NCBI GenBank assembly: GCA_958496175.1
Contig: OY292279.1
Span: 15,066,001 to 15,130,000, forward strand
Reading direction: 5' to 3'
DNA length: 64,000 bases
Source: Sisyra terminalis
Lineage: Eukaryota; Arthropoda; Insecta; Neuroptera; Sisyridae
Under the pieces are notes generated by a model. It did not search any database. It saw only the letters and a program-made list of their open reading frames with translations, and had not been told where the DNA came from. The position numbers were made by a program, and so were the translations under genes. Below, one piece after another: positions 52,827-64,000 of the stretch (its first letter is position 1; each line of letters begins with the position of its first letter).

Positions 52827-53369
52827 CATAACTATTGACTAAATGAAATTTCTTGTTAAATATTTTTTACGGCTTACAAGAAAATAATATGAAGTAATGT
52901 ACTGTATTTATTGTTGATTGCCATTTAATTTAAGGTATTTATGGACTTATTTCTACTTTCGAAAGTAGGTTAGCGAAAGGTCCAAGAGGGTAAACCCATT
53001 AACAATTGTATGCAGAGTAGTTATGCTCTGCATACTCTTTTAAATTTCCAAAACCATGATTTTCTAATGAAAAAATAACAAATTATAAAAGTTTAAACTT
53101 TTCTTCCCAAATTTCGTATGAAAGCTCGAATGAAAACTCACTCTAAAATTTCAAGTAGGTAAAGATACCCAATGCACCTGTAGTATTAAATTCATGCAAA
53201 TAAAAATTATACACGTTAGTATTCTATTCAAAAGTTTAGTTTTATATTACTGTTAATACAGTAGGAGATATCAACATTTGAAATCTTACAAATAACGTAG
53301 TCATTATCTACCATTAATCAAAGATATATGCTGTGCTAACCTGCGCATGGGAATGTTTTAAGAGGTGCA
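52827..53369. other. gene-free DNA between palindrome and LINE remnant
   Basis: Apart from the hairpin at 53008, nothing is recognised. Confidence 0.45.
53008..53035. repeat. 10-bp-stem hairpin
   Basis: GTATGCAGAG (53008-53017) and CTCTGCATAC (53026-53035) pair perfectly across an 8-base loop. No run of T follows immediately, and there is no adjacent gene, so a terminator role has no support. Confidence 0.85.
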
Positions 53370-53960
53370 ATAAAAAAGCACGACTTATCAACCGATAGTT
53401 AAGTTATGTTACAAAAGCTAGAAAAAACAAAGGCCAACTCCATAGTGATCTGGAAACACAAGGAAATTTTTAGCAATGTGACCATCCGAAACAATATTAA
53501 CTTATGGTGGGTAAATTAGTTATAAAAGATAACGAAAGTGCAGACGATCGTATTCGTTAATCCAGGACACCATTCCCAGATCCATAACTGGTGGTTGGTA
53601 TTCCAAGATCAGTAGTGAAAAAACCATCCAAGTCTAGGTGTACAAAAAGTACTATTCAATAAGGACGAACATCACTGGGCGAAATTACAATGAAAGGATG
53701 ACGGAAGAACCATCCTTATTAAAATACTTAATCTTAAAAGAAAATAATTCAGAATGGGCGTAATATCCGGCTACTGGGTATTGAAGAGACATCAGCATGC
53801 AGTCGGGATACGTGTGGATAATTCAATATACAGAATCTGTGAAATAAAGGACGAAACTATTTTCCATGTTCTGGAGGAAAGCAGAGCTATAAAAAAATAG
53901 AGAAATAAGAAATAAGAAATAAAGGATTATAAACCTTAGTACGCCGATTGCTGAGGTTTG
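53370..53960 (+). pseudogene. LINE ORF2 remnant: RNase H and C-terminal region
   Basis: Reading frames interrupted by stops and at least one shift spell an RNase H domain: LSTDS (catalytic-type Asp) near 53385, NSIVIWKHKEIFSNVTIRNN near 53436, NLWWV near 53499, and DNESADD near 53528, equivalent to the usual GNE-AD motif. After it come PFPDP and GIPRSVVKK (53573-53620), the linker usual in these ORFs. The C-terminal block RMGVISGYWVLKRH, then RICEIKDETIFHVLEE (53751-53880), fits the TGH--L-RHL and C--C-EE-ET--H-L-EC pattern of RNase-H-bearing LINEs of the I group. The reverse transcriptase is not present. It is a separate element from the Jockey remnants, which lack RNase H. Confidence 0.85.
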
Positions 53961-54030
53961 ATCAGTTACTCGACCTCAAATCTAAATATTGATATGAATT
54001 TACAATAAGACGATATTACGACCATACAAT

Positions 54031-54487
54031 AAGGGATGCAACATTACTCATAGAACATCGATATTTTCAAAAGTGAAACATAGATGTTAAGACGAGATGT
54101 TATGGACGATATAAAAAAAAATTGATGGTTTTTAGCACCATTTTAATATATTTATATAAAATGTTTCTTGAATAGTAAAAAAAATTACCGTGAATATGAA
54201 AATTTCATCAGTTTATAATCTGAAGTCGTTAGATTACAATCTAACCAAACCTTCCATTAGTTTATAATCTAACGCGTTTTATTATAAACAGACGAAATTT
54301 ACAAATCTACGCTTATGACAGAGAGAGGTATCTATTTATATGTCTATTTATCTATTTATTTATGTGTTAAACGATGTATCATCCATGATTATGGTTTCAA
54401 CATCAAAGTTGTTAAAACATCGATGTTTAAGGATTATGAACGATATATTGATGTTTAAAAAGAAACGATAAATCGTTTGCATTCCTG
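54031..54487 (-). mobile_element. hAT-type element, TAGGGATGCAAACG family, copy 2
   Basis: The left end AAGGGATGCAACATT matches the right end of copy 1 in reverse, and the right end, CGTTTGCATTCCTG, matches its left end in reverse. The flanks CATACAAT (54023-54030) and AATACAAT (54488-54495) agree at seven of eight positions. The interior carries GATGATACATCGTTT-type and ATCGATGTTT-type blocks in the same order as copy 1 when read on the minus strand. Near 54330-54365 a run of TCTATTTA/TTTATTTA repeats is specific to this copy. It is 457 bp and non-coding. Confidence 0.85.
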
Positions 54488-56554
54488 AATACAATACATA
54501 GTTAAGACAAGTCTTGAATAATAAGTTCAAATTAAAGCAATAGTTTGTATGGAAAAATAAATATTACTTTAGAAAGCTTACATGGCTTTAATGAATTTAC
54601 CAAAGAAGTATAACTTCTTACTTTTATACCAGAGTACACGCATCTTGTCGTTGGTTTTTACTTGCCCAAATTGGTTTATAAGCCCAAATTTTAATAATAG
54701 TCAAAAATAAATCGACCGTTTATGAAATAACCCGTAGATATTTTATTCGGAAAAAAAACCATGAGTTTTTGGAAAATTATTAGAAAATTTCTAATTCTGC
54801 CACGTGCACTGCGATGCATGTTGCATTTATAATTGAAACAAGAAAATAAATTTAACACCCTCACTTAAAATGTAAATATTGGGGAAACAAATGAAAAAGG
54901 GCCACCCAGACGTAAGCGTATTTAAATTTCCATCATTTCCGCAATGGCGGAATTCAATGTGTCTTCAGAGGAAAGAGCAAATTAGCTCGGGATAATAAAC
55001 GGGAATAATAGAGAAAAACGGGAAAATTTAGTCGTCAACAAATGGAAAAATAACGCCAAATGTTGACAATGTCTCCCGAACATTCTCGTTCTATTCCAGA
55101 CATGAAGAATAGTAGAATGTCACGCGGCATCGCCATAATCATCCACATCCCCATCCATTCACGTTTGTAATCCCCGCGAAATATGAAAACACCAAAATAG
55201 CTTTTCATCTCTACTCGTTCATCTCGTCTTTTTCATGTTTCCCATTTAATGAAACGGATGCCAAAACTAACTTTTCCCGTTCTCTCGAAACTGATTACAG
55301 GACTGGATTAAATAAAATACCTCAACAACATATTCATAAAAAATCGACAAAGACAAAAAACATTTGCCTTATCTTATTTTAAACAATAGGGCTTTAGCGG
55401 AGCTTTTGTGCTGGGATAGTCAATGCCAATTTTGTCCGGACTATGAATATGCAATTCTAATCCCAATTTATCTTCCCCATTCACACGGTCGGTTATCTCG
55501 TCAAACGTAAAGCCTTTCAAGCCACTCAATTCTAAACAAAAGGTAAAAGAGAAAGCTTGAAAGTGAGCTTTTTAGAAGTAAACTAATTAAGAATATAGAA
55601 CTATTCCAGAGTTTCATTTCAAGCCTCATCTGCAAGCCTAATTTAAGCTGGGAACCCCAAAGTGATTACGTAAATGGGTTGGATGTTAACTACATTTTGG
55701 ATTGTTCCATTTAAAAAAAATCTACAAAATTTGTTCGGTGGCTTTTTTTTTAAAAGTTACACAACGATATTTCCCTGGTGGCCGCAAAATAAAATTTCGC
55801 CGTCAATGCAGTTGCACCACACACGTTCTCATCATAGTAATGACAATGATGATGAAGTGCTCTCGATTTATGAGATGCTCCTTTGGGTTGGCAACGCTCC
55901 CGTGTTTCGTATTCCGTGTTCCCGTTTTACACAAGCGCCAAAATGAGTCAACAAGCCACACATGCATCAGAGGCAAGTGGAATCAACGAGAAAACGCTAT
56001 CGTAAACGATATTATAAATGCAAGTTTGCACTTGAATTTGTGCAATATATTTATCCAGATCCGTACTAGGTGATAAATAGCATACGAATTACTTGGCTCG
56101 CTATGAATATGGAAGACGAATGTGGTATGTTTTATCTTAAAATGACCGAACGAGCATGAATATTTAATGTGGAATTATGTGCATATGTGGAAAATTGATG
56201 GAACTCATTTGCATATTCTTTCAGAAACTTTAATAAGACGAAAATTGAGATGCAAATAACGACGTCTTCTAATTTTATTACGAAACTTTAATCTATTCTT
56301 GTATGACACGTATAAAGTATAATTGAAACAACGCTTTTGTTCTTCCAAATTCATATGCGTTCAATATTTAAAATCCCTATATAAATTTCGATAAAAATTT
56401 CGAAAAGAAAATCCGTCAATTTTGATGGTTATTGATAGATTTGAACTCATTTATTATGAGGCCGCAAAATTAAAATTTCCTCCCTGTTTCAATTGTAATA
56501 CGATTTACTTATCAAAGTCTGATTTTTCAAATTAGTCTATTTTTTCTTGCTTCC
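54488..56554. other. gene-free DNA, partly GC-richer
   Basis: No gene is supported. Positions 54900-55300 and 55620-55970 are less AT-rich. Overlapping plus frames of 90 and 123 residues at 55674-56073 occupy two registers of the same DNA without motifs, so at most one could be real. Confidence 0.45.
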
Positions 56555-57485
56555 TGATATCAAAAAGCTTCAGAAAGCTACTACTACTCACAAAGCTTCA
56601 GAACTTCCATATCCCAGAGTAGATATCTATATAACATAATTTCTTCATTTTTGAGCAACCGCTGATTCCAAATCAAAATGAACGATCAGTTATCAGATTA
56701 AAAAACCTATCTACTCGGGGGTACCTCAAGGATCAGTATTGGGTCCCATCCTTTTCAATCTCTATGTTGCGGACTTTCCGTCCTTAGATCACTGTATAAC
56801 CTCAATGTACGCGGATGACATTGCCACCATCAACCTGGACAATGATCTTTAAAGGGCCATTCAGAAAACTCAGCAGTGTATCAACCATCTATCTTCCTAG
56901 ATCAGTAGATGGAAAATTCTTATAAATCCATCTACAAGTGTCACAAAAATTTTCTTCCTAAAACGTTTCTCCAACCAACTGGAGCCTATCGTGCTGGATC
57001 ACATGGAAATTCCGTGGAGTGAAAAAAAAACCTCAATTAAATATCTGGGCATACTTCTGGACTCGAAATTAACCTGGCAAAGCCACATTTCAAGTAAAAT
57101 CAGAGAAGTCAACACTTGACTTATCCAACTATACCCACTTATCAACAGAAGGTCTCATCTAAGTATGGAATGTTCAATTATGATATAGAAATCAGTCATT
57201 AGACTACTTTTCACATACTCTTGCGCAGTCTGCCTTGTATCCTCAAAGAAAAATCCCAATGACCTACAGGTGTTCCAAAATAGAGTCTTGAGAATTATCA
57301 CTAAGGCTCCATGGTATGTGAAAAACAACCAAATTCATCACGAAATTAACGTCCCATACATAAGAGACTTTCTAATCCAACTCACAAGGAATTTCCTTAA
57401 CGGCCTAAAAAATTGTCCTAGTGCAGTAGAATTAGGCTTGGGGGAAACTGTAAATCAAAGAAGGCTGAAGCAGACACTCCCTTAA
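56555..57485 (+). pseudogene. Jockey-type LINE ORF2, reverse transcriptase remnant
   Basis: The plus strand carries decayed Jockey-clade reverse transcriptase. DIKKAF-like motif A lies near 56556, LLTKLQNFHIPE near 56584, YLYNIISSFLSNR near 56625, then IYSGVPQGSVLGPILFNLYV near 56709-56768, and the catalytic YADD box at 56808-56819. In the same frame follow WSEKKTSIKYLGILLDSKLT near 57017, and the C-terminal part VFQNRVLRIITKAPWYVKNN (57270-57329). In-frame stops include TAA at 56850, TAG at 56898, TGA at 57117 and TAG at 57186. Upstream frameshifts separate the first blocks. The last 71 codons are uninterrupted. Endonuclease and gag-like ORF1 are missing, so it is a 5'-truncated, inactive insertion. 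Confidence 0.92.
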
Positions 57486-59594
57486 GAGCTCCAAGAAATA
57501 GCAGTTGCTTGACTACAAGGTTAAGAACAATCAACAAATAAAAAAATAAAAAAGACAGAGGAATGACGATCGACTCCTCCAGCTACTTAAATTTCGCTAA
57601 AGATCAATTGCCTGCTATCACCACTATGATATAGCGACACATTGCTGAACTGGTGCAAATTACATAACAGTCCACAAAAAAAAAAATTCTGAAGATTTAA
57701 AAAAAAATTTATATCAACTATCGCTGGATATTTTCATGTGATTATAAGAAAACGTTGATTTGGTACTCCTAAGAAAAATATTAACTAAGAATAGTGAATT
57801 GTCATAGACTGAGCTTTTAAAGTGCTATAAGTTACTGTAATTGCTAATACGCACTTTTCATGCGCATGTAATTCGATCATTGTGGATTGAAATCAACAAA
57901 GAGCTGCATATGCACCGCCCTTAATAAAAACTGTCTCAAACATTAATGGTAACATTTTCCATTTTATCTAATTAACAACAATGACAATGAACTGCTCTAT
58001 GAAAAAAAAATCGAAAAAATTGAAAATCAATTGAAAAAATTATAGTTCTAAATCTAGACCTCAAATTTTAAAACTCTTAAAACCATTAGGTCTTGAATTC
58101 GATCAGCAGCTTTTTGTTTAACAACATTTAAATACATACATTTTATGTATTGCAAGTTATTCGTAGTGAAGAATATTTATATATTTTTATTCCTTCTTTT
58201 GAATCAGAAAATTTAGACATAAAGAAAAGCCGGCTTACAAATTAATTTTAATGGCAACTTTTATTTTCGTTAAATTAGAAATAAAACTACCCAAGTAGGA
58301 AAATTGGTGGTTGGAAAAATACCTTGTCTAGCTTAACTCCCACTGAGACCATATTGGAGTTTTAAAATTTAACCGAAACAATATTTCTCTATTTTCACTA
58401 TCCTTTTTTTATAATTTTATGGGAAAATTCGTGGGAAACCCTTTATGAAGAGTTGAATATATTGAAGTTTCCCCTAGAGATTGTGATAGCCATTTTGTTT
58501 TGTTGGAAAATATTTTTTGTGTTGCCATCAAGGTGTGGATGAAAAACTCGCTATTTTATACAAATTATCATAAATTTTCAAGCTCATTTGTATTTGGATA
58601 TAAACAGATGGAAAAAAACGATGTATTAAGTGAACTCGTCGTATGTTTTTCTTTTTATTAAATTTTTTTCATTAACTATTTTCCTTGTTATGAAATTGAC
58701 AAAATAAAATTTTCGTACACAGGCTGTCGCCACCTTCATTTCACATCCTCTTCTCTTATCGCCAATATGCAATAAGAAAACTCATCCCATCATATTCCTG
58801 TATTTATCCCGTTTATCCTGCACCCAATTGCGTTCCGTGCCACCTCGTCTCCTATATTCCATTGCCACGTGGCTGCTTTTCTCATCGAGCTTCGGTACAA
58901 TTTCGTTTCTTTAAATTGCAGTTGCCATTCAACCTGACGTGAGGTGAATTCTTTATAAATATTTTTGTTCACCCCATACTAGAGTTGCCTCTGTCTGGCT
59001 TATGTGGTGCACATGTCTCAAATGGCATTAGTTTAATTCCCATATAATATTTTCACGTGAGCAACGAAGACAAAATGCCCGGCAAAATGGATGGATGAAT
59101 CGCATATACACAATACATATCTACGTAAATGTTATTCCCGGTATCCCGTTTGATATGGGGAAGCCGCTGCTCAATAAACAACGACGTGCACGTATGATAT
59201 TATTTTAAGGAGAATCATACTGGAATACGAACTTTGCTATTATAAAGTAAATTTACGTGGATCAAACGAAAGGATCAGTGCAAAGCTCGTCTTGTCGAAA
59301 AATTCGAGAGCTTTAAAGATAATTTAATCTCTGGCGAAAGTTTATTTCTTGGTTGTCTTCCTTATAGTTTATTTTTACGTTTGAACTTATTCTATGAATT
59401 TTCCAACTGGTCAAAATTCAATAAATATACCACACTAAATAAATTTACCTTTACAATAATTTTAAATTTCCAACTTTAATTTATACAATATCTAGTGAAT
59501 TTAAGTATTCTGTTAATGCAGCAAAAATCAAATCCATTAGAAGAAAAACTTTTGCATTAGGAAATTAAAACCAAAATCTCGAAAATGATTATTT
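57486..59594. other. LINE tail and gene-free DNA
   Basis: About 200 bases after the Jockey remnant probably represent its 3' tail (AT-rich, with A-runs near 57670). Beyond that no gene is recognised. Positions 58730-59200 are GC-richer, without a convincing frame. Confidence 0.45.
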
Positions 59595-59598
59595 TTAA

Positions 59599-60952
59599 CC
59601 CTTATGTTAATGACCGGGTACCCGGGTACCCAACGCGATGTATTAGTATGAATAACTCAAAAAAAAAAAAATATTTCCTTTTGTGCTCTCGGATCGTCAA
59701 TCTTTAACTTAAAAGCAAGCTAGTTGTGAGTGCATTTAATTTATTTTCAAAAAATTTTTTTTTTTAAATAAGTTTAAACTTTGGCCATCGCCCCATTAGC
59801 AACCGGGTACCCGGGTACCCACAGTAGAAAGCATAGGAAATAAATTAAAAATAGTTTTTATAAATGCATGCAACTAATTTTTATTAAAAAATAAATAAAT
59901 ATTACAGTTTTTTTTATCATTAGTGACATTAATTATGACATTTAAGACATTTTGTGATATTAACTGAATGCTCATCACATACTGGCTGGTGACAATTGTC
60001 ACAGCTCTTGCGAGTCTTTCGTCGTCTTTTTATTGGTAAAGCATTGCATATATGGCAAGATCCTGTCACTTTTTTTCTTCCTGTTTTATCTTTCGGAACC
60101 ACGGGTCCAGGATTTGGTTCGGCTGTTTCCTCTACTGCATGACCTAAAATACTTTCAACGGCGATCTTTGTTGAGAAGTGGCGCATTACTTGTGGATTCG
60201 CTGTGCGAGATTCAATCATTGGCAATGCCAGTTCTTCACTCAGTTTTCGCATAAATTGACGACGTTCCGTCGTTTTTTTGGCAATCATTTTATTATTTCC
60301 ATAATAAATTATATATGATGCAAGTGAAGAAATGTCTAGCATGTTGAAGAACATTGCCATTGGCCATCTCGAAGATCGTCGTTGACTTGTATACCTCCGA
60401 ACCATTTGGTCCATTGTATCGACGCCAGCTTTATATTTATTATAAAAATTTATAATTTCTGGTTTCCGCTTAGTATCATCACTAACTGATGCATCTGAAT
60501 GCATTGTCGATAATAGAATGACAGCTTTTTTTTTTTCGGAACATAAGAACACATGGTAACCTTTTCGTGGAATCCAAAAACAGTCGAATATTGCTCCCGT
60601 GTCTTATTTGCTGCCATAACACTAGGGATGTAAGGTTTATTTTTTTTTATCGTGCCAACAATGGTAATATTCCACGATAACAAATGTTTAGCAACGGGTA
60701 GAGTAGTAAAGAAGTTATCCATGCAGATGTTTCTACCACTACCTCGGTACGGAGCCGCCAATTCTTTCACTACTCTTTCACCCTGATTTTTTTTTTTTTT
60801 AAATTGTCACTAACTATTCATATTTAAAGAAAAAAATGTTTAGAAAATTTCTTTTTTAATAAAATAAACAAAATTTTCAATATTAAGGTTTGTGGGTACC
60901 CGGGTACCCGGTTGCTAAGAGACGTCGATAAAGTCGGTCATTAACATAAGGG
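59599..60952 (-). mobile_element. piggyBac-like transposon, defective
   Basis: The element is bounded by TTAA target sites (59595-59598 and 60953-60956) and by perfect 18-bp terminal inverted repeats, CCCTTATGTTAATGACCG at 59599-59616 and its inverse at 60935-60952. A 16-bp palindrome, GGGTACCCGGGTACCC, occurs three times: next to the left TIR (59616-59631), at 59805-59820, and near the right end (60894-60909). The last two lie in a perfect 28-bp inverted repeat (59796-59823 and 60891-60918). This recalls the asymmetric terminal and subterminal repeats of piggyBac, placed to bind transposase. The element is 1354 bp, well short of an autonomous copy (about 2.4 kb or more), and its transposase gene is broken. 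The intact ends could still be mobilised by a related active transposase. Confidence 0.95.
59929..60782 (-). pseudogene. piggyBac-family transposase, truncated and frameshifted
   Basis: Two overlapping minus-strand frames form the C-terminal half of a piggyBac-type DDE transposase, which cuts and pastes DNA at TTAA. The upstream frame (60450-60770) holds the first catalytic region CMDNFFTTLP (Asp at residue 18 of the fragment), then VGTIKKNKPYIP. The downstream frame (59929-60552) holds STMHSD (Asp 20) and GVDTMDQM (Asp 45), the positions of the other two catalytic aspartates. It then has a Cys/His-rich tail (Cys 166, 169, 184, 187, 192, 202, 205) like the C-terminal zinc-binding domain of the family. 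The break between frames falls at an 11-base T run (60526-60536). Upstream, the reading stays open to about 60782 and stops at a 14-base T run (60787-60800), where the N-terminal DNA-binding and dimerisation part is missing. It is not functional. Confidence 0.93.
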
Positions 60953-60956
60953 TTAA

Positions 60957-63900
60957 ATCAAGTACAGATCGAAATTATAAGCCGTCAGGAAATAAAAAAG
61001 GTAATTTTAAGTATGAAAGTAGTAATAGAAGTTAGTATAAAGATTTTGAAAAGAAATGCGTTCATTTCGAATATTTAAATAGAATACTGCAAACACCAAA
61101 TAGAAAAACAAGAAGAAGAATTAAAATTCAAGACTTGGAAAAATTCATCTTCCTCACGGAAAGAATTTTGCTGCAATTCGGCAATTTGAAGGGATAAACT
61201 CGTAGACGTCATAAAGCATATTTTTTTATACAACACTTAAAAAAGCTTAATTATCCACGTTTACTATTATCATGAAATAACAATACAAGTTTTTTCTCAT
61301 CTGTCGAGAAAATGACACAAATATTCCTTATTAACATTAAAAAAAATCAAAATGCTGTTTTTACTTTTTGTAAATTAAAATTGGCACCAAAATTAACTTT
61401 TAATGAACAAAAACACGCACAAAACGTATTAAATCTTTTAATTGGTGACATTAAGGGTAATTACTTAATTAGGTACAGACAACTTTAGATTTTTATGTGT
61501 AATTAGTATGTACACGTAGAATACTTATTATTTTTTGAGGAAAAGCATATTCTCTTTTATACCAATTTTCAATCGATATAATTTAAATTTTTTTCAATTA
61601 TGGTTTTTGATGATAAAAATACCATCGTATATTTTTTCTTCAATATCATATTGAACTATTTCAAAAAGTATTTTTCCAATTCTGTAAAATATTGACTAAA
61701 AACTTCAAATATCATTCGGTTGGCAAACAAATAAGCATACAAATGATGCTATCATTTTCCCGACAACAAATTGACTACTCTTGTCCTATTTACCCTTATA
61801 TACGTTGAAATAATACACGGGAAGATAACGAGATCAGCGCCCTGGAATGGCATGAGGGTGATCAAAACAAAAATATTTTTCTAATAATACTGAATGAGAA
61901 TTTTCCAGCAGAGCATCATTTCTTTTTTCGTCTGCAACTCAGTTTCGTTTTTCTTCATCGAAAGCTCTTGCGCTTTTAGCGAATCTAAGCAAAAATCGAG
62001 CTTTTTTTGTTCAGTCCAGGATCAAAATCCATTATGGATGCCACTGAAATTGATACAATCTAAATTTCATAAGAAGCAATTTTTTTCGACGGCCAATATC
62101 TGGTTGATCAACCCCATTTGAAACGTTTTCGTAATTTTGAGTCAATTAAGGGAAATGGAAAGGAAAAAATGGCGCCACTTTTCCAATTAATTTCAAATTA
62201 TTGGGGAGGAAAAATCCAATTATAATTCAATTTTCTTGAAATTAGTTTAAAACTTTTTTCATTGAAATCAATTATTCGATTCTCTCATTATGTCTTTTAC
62301 GAAAGTGAATTTATTTGAATTCAAGGATGATATTGTTGTGGATGTTGATATTATTTGTGGGTAGGGCATCGAGACGCCTGAGGAAGAAACGTTTCGAATT
62401 ACCAGGATTTTATTGTTAGCGCCAGCAGTCGGTCGAATAGTGAACTCGATTCTAAGGGTTCAAATTCTTGCTACAAGGGGGCACATAAAGTATAAGCGCT
62501 TCTAGCATTTTACACTTTACGACCCATACTTCCCCGTGTTTCCCCTCCAGAATACCACGCTCAAGGTTCCCCAGTCTTATTTCACCATATTCAGTTCACT
62601 TGAACACATGCACGACCGGTTTAAGCTTGAACCACCTTATAATTTACCGTCCGTCTAAAAAATTCTTCTGATTAATTGCAAGACTCGTTAATTAAGGGTT
62701 TAAGAATGATTCCAGTAATTCGATCGGGTTTTTGAAATTCTATATTTCCATAGGTATTTTTTTCGATGAACAGTTACGTCACCTGTTTGTTAGGCGAAGC
62801 CATTTCTTGTTTCCAAAAAGCATTCAACAAAGCCAATCTTCTGGTATTTCAAACCGGTTTTAATGGAAGAAAAAATGATGCAGCTGGTGACTTAAATGGC
62901 TCAAGTGACAAGCTTTGCAAGAGAAAGATGAACTGAAGTAATGGTCACTTTGGCTATTGATGTTTGAAACTTGGGATGGACTTGGATCAATATTTTCAAC
63001 CTACTTGTAATGTTACGCCTTTCAGGCTTTGATCGAAAAACTTTGATCATAAATGAATCAGTTTATTGATTCAAATGTAAGATCAAAGGCAAATGGAAGT
63101 TTTGAAGATCATAGTTTGACGGGTTTTTGAGAGGAAAAAGTTAAAGTGTATATTTTTCAATAGGAGACCAGTGGGGATAATCGTCTCGTTTGTTATTTTC
63201 GTCAGAAGTTGAAAACCACTTGAATAAAATTATAATGTAATCAATCATGAATATTAAACAAACGTAAATTGGTGGAGTTTGGACACGAAAACGTTTCTAT
63301 TAATATTCCCTGGTGTTTTCTGGTTGTTTTCGAACAACAAGCAACGCTTAAATTGCCTTGTTTTCACCGCTTGGATGCTGTTCCATTTGTTCACTTCGAC
63401 TCTAATCTTCCATCCAATTCAATTCTGCAGGATTGCCCATTTCGTCTCGCATCTTTTCTCAACATTGCCATGGCAACTGAATTTTTGAGTTTGTTGTGAA
63501 GGACAAAAAATAGATGGCGTTGAGAGTAGCGCGTATTGGCACTGCCGTAATCGATAGCAATTGTTTTGGATGATCGCGTCGCCAAACGAGCTTTTTCTTT
63601 GCATGAGTTAAGCTCATAAATATCCATTATTTGAAACTTATTTTTATAAAATGATGGAAACAATCAAACTTTATTCATCTTAGTCTTAGTCGTATTTTCT
63701 CAGTTGGAGTTTGTCGTAAATAAAATACGTCGAATTTAAATGAAAATTTAAATTTTTAAAATTTAATTTTAAAAATGAAATATGACGTTGTTTTCAAAAA
63801 AAATAATTTGGAAATATATATCTACTTTTATGATTCAAATTAAATTATGAAATTATAGAATTTTAATGACCAAATCATTTTTTGGCTATTGCAAAAACTA

Positions 63901-64000
63901 AAATTTAAACAATGAATTTTGGAAATTTCACTTAATGGTGCAATAGCAAAATCAAAGCGTTATGTAGGAGTAGGTAGGTAGTATTTCGATTCCCACAACT
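60957..64000. other. gene-free DNA to the window end
   Basis: No gene or repeat family is identified. Positions 62370-62680 and 63280-63600 are less AT-rich. At 62378 the sequence CTGAGGAAGAAACGTTTCGAA resembles the CTGAGGA plus hairpin plus GAA motif of the foldback element. Overlapping frames at 63269-63663 on both strands have no known domain. A GGTAGGTAGTATTTCG motif closes the window without a recognisable tRNA fold. Confidence 0.45.

Noticed and set aside
55674..56073. Overlapping 90- and 123-residue plus frames
   Set aside because: Two registers of the same DNA are open, no domain is visible, and there is no conserved start context or splice support.
60033..60254. 73-residue plus-strand frame
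   Set aside because: It is the antisense shadow of the piggyBac transposase remnant.
63269..63663. Overlapping plus and minus frames of 60-90 residues
   Set aside because: Four frames overlap in a GC-richer patch and none has a recognisable motif, so none can be preferred.

Overview
This window looks like a gene desert or the inside of a very large intron from an insect nuclear genome. It is strongly A+T-rich (about 70-75% by eye), has long homopolymer runs, and shows no bacterial-style gene packing. The longest open frame that can be recognised is a broken transposase of about 200 residues. The mobile elements (Jockey-type LINEs, piggyBac, hAT-type MITEs and a Helitron-like sequence) are of types common in insects. 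I cannot name the order or species. I found no intact host gene, no rRNA and no convincing tRNA. Most short open frames are chance frames in AT-rich DNA.

Layout. Positions 1-12 kb hold three short unassigned frames near 1-2 kb, a 29-bp tandem repeat (2.64 kb), a Jockey 3' remnant (3.7-3.95 kb), half of a foldback element (4.77 kb), two hAT-type MITEs (7.86 and 8.54 kb) and two GC-richer open frames (9.95 and 11.2 kb). Positions 12-27 kb hold one hAT MITE with a near-perfect 8-bp target duplication (12.53 kb), an unassigned 125-residue frame (15.7 kb), a promoter-like GC-richer island with a CRE, CCAAT boxes and YY1/PHO-type cores (19.65-19.98 kb) and a full foldback element (24.09 kb). Positions 27-38 kb are repeat-dense: a perfect 30-bp inverted repeat (27.05 kb), a small TA-flanked MITE (27.39 kb), hAT MITEs at 30.15, 33.40 and 36.09 kb, and a Helitron-like stretch (36.45-37.96 kb). 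Positions 38-53 kb are mostly featureless apart from a GC-richer island (38.2 kb), a third foldback copy (43.57 kb) and a hAT-type element (48.35 kb). Positions 53-61 kb hold a LINE RNase H remnant (53.37 kb), an inverted copy of the 48.35 kb element (54.03 kb), a Jockey reverse transcriptase remnant (56.56 kb) and a complete but disabled piggyBac element (59.60-60.95 kb) with diagnostic TTAA target sites. The last 3 kb hold nothing I can assign.

The features do not form a pathway. They record repeated transposon insertion into non-coding DNA. The most useful results are element boundaries with target-site duplications, which define several small element families within this one window: a foldback family (3 copies), a TAGGGATGCAAACG hAT-type family (3 copies) and a CAGTGGTTCTTAAC hAT-type family (3 copies). 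I did not find evidence for an undescribed protein-coding system.
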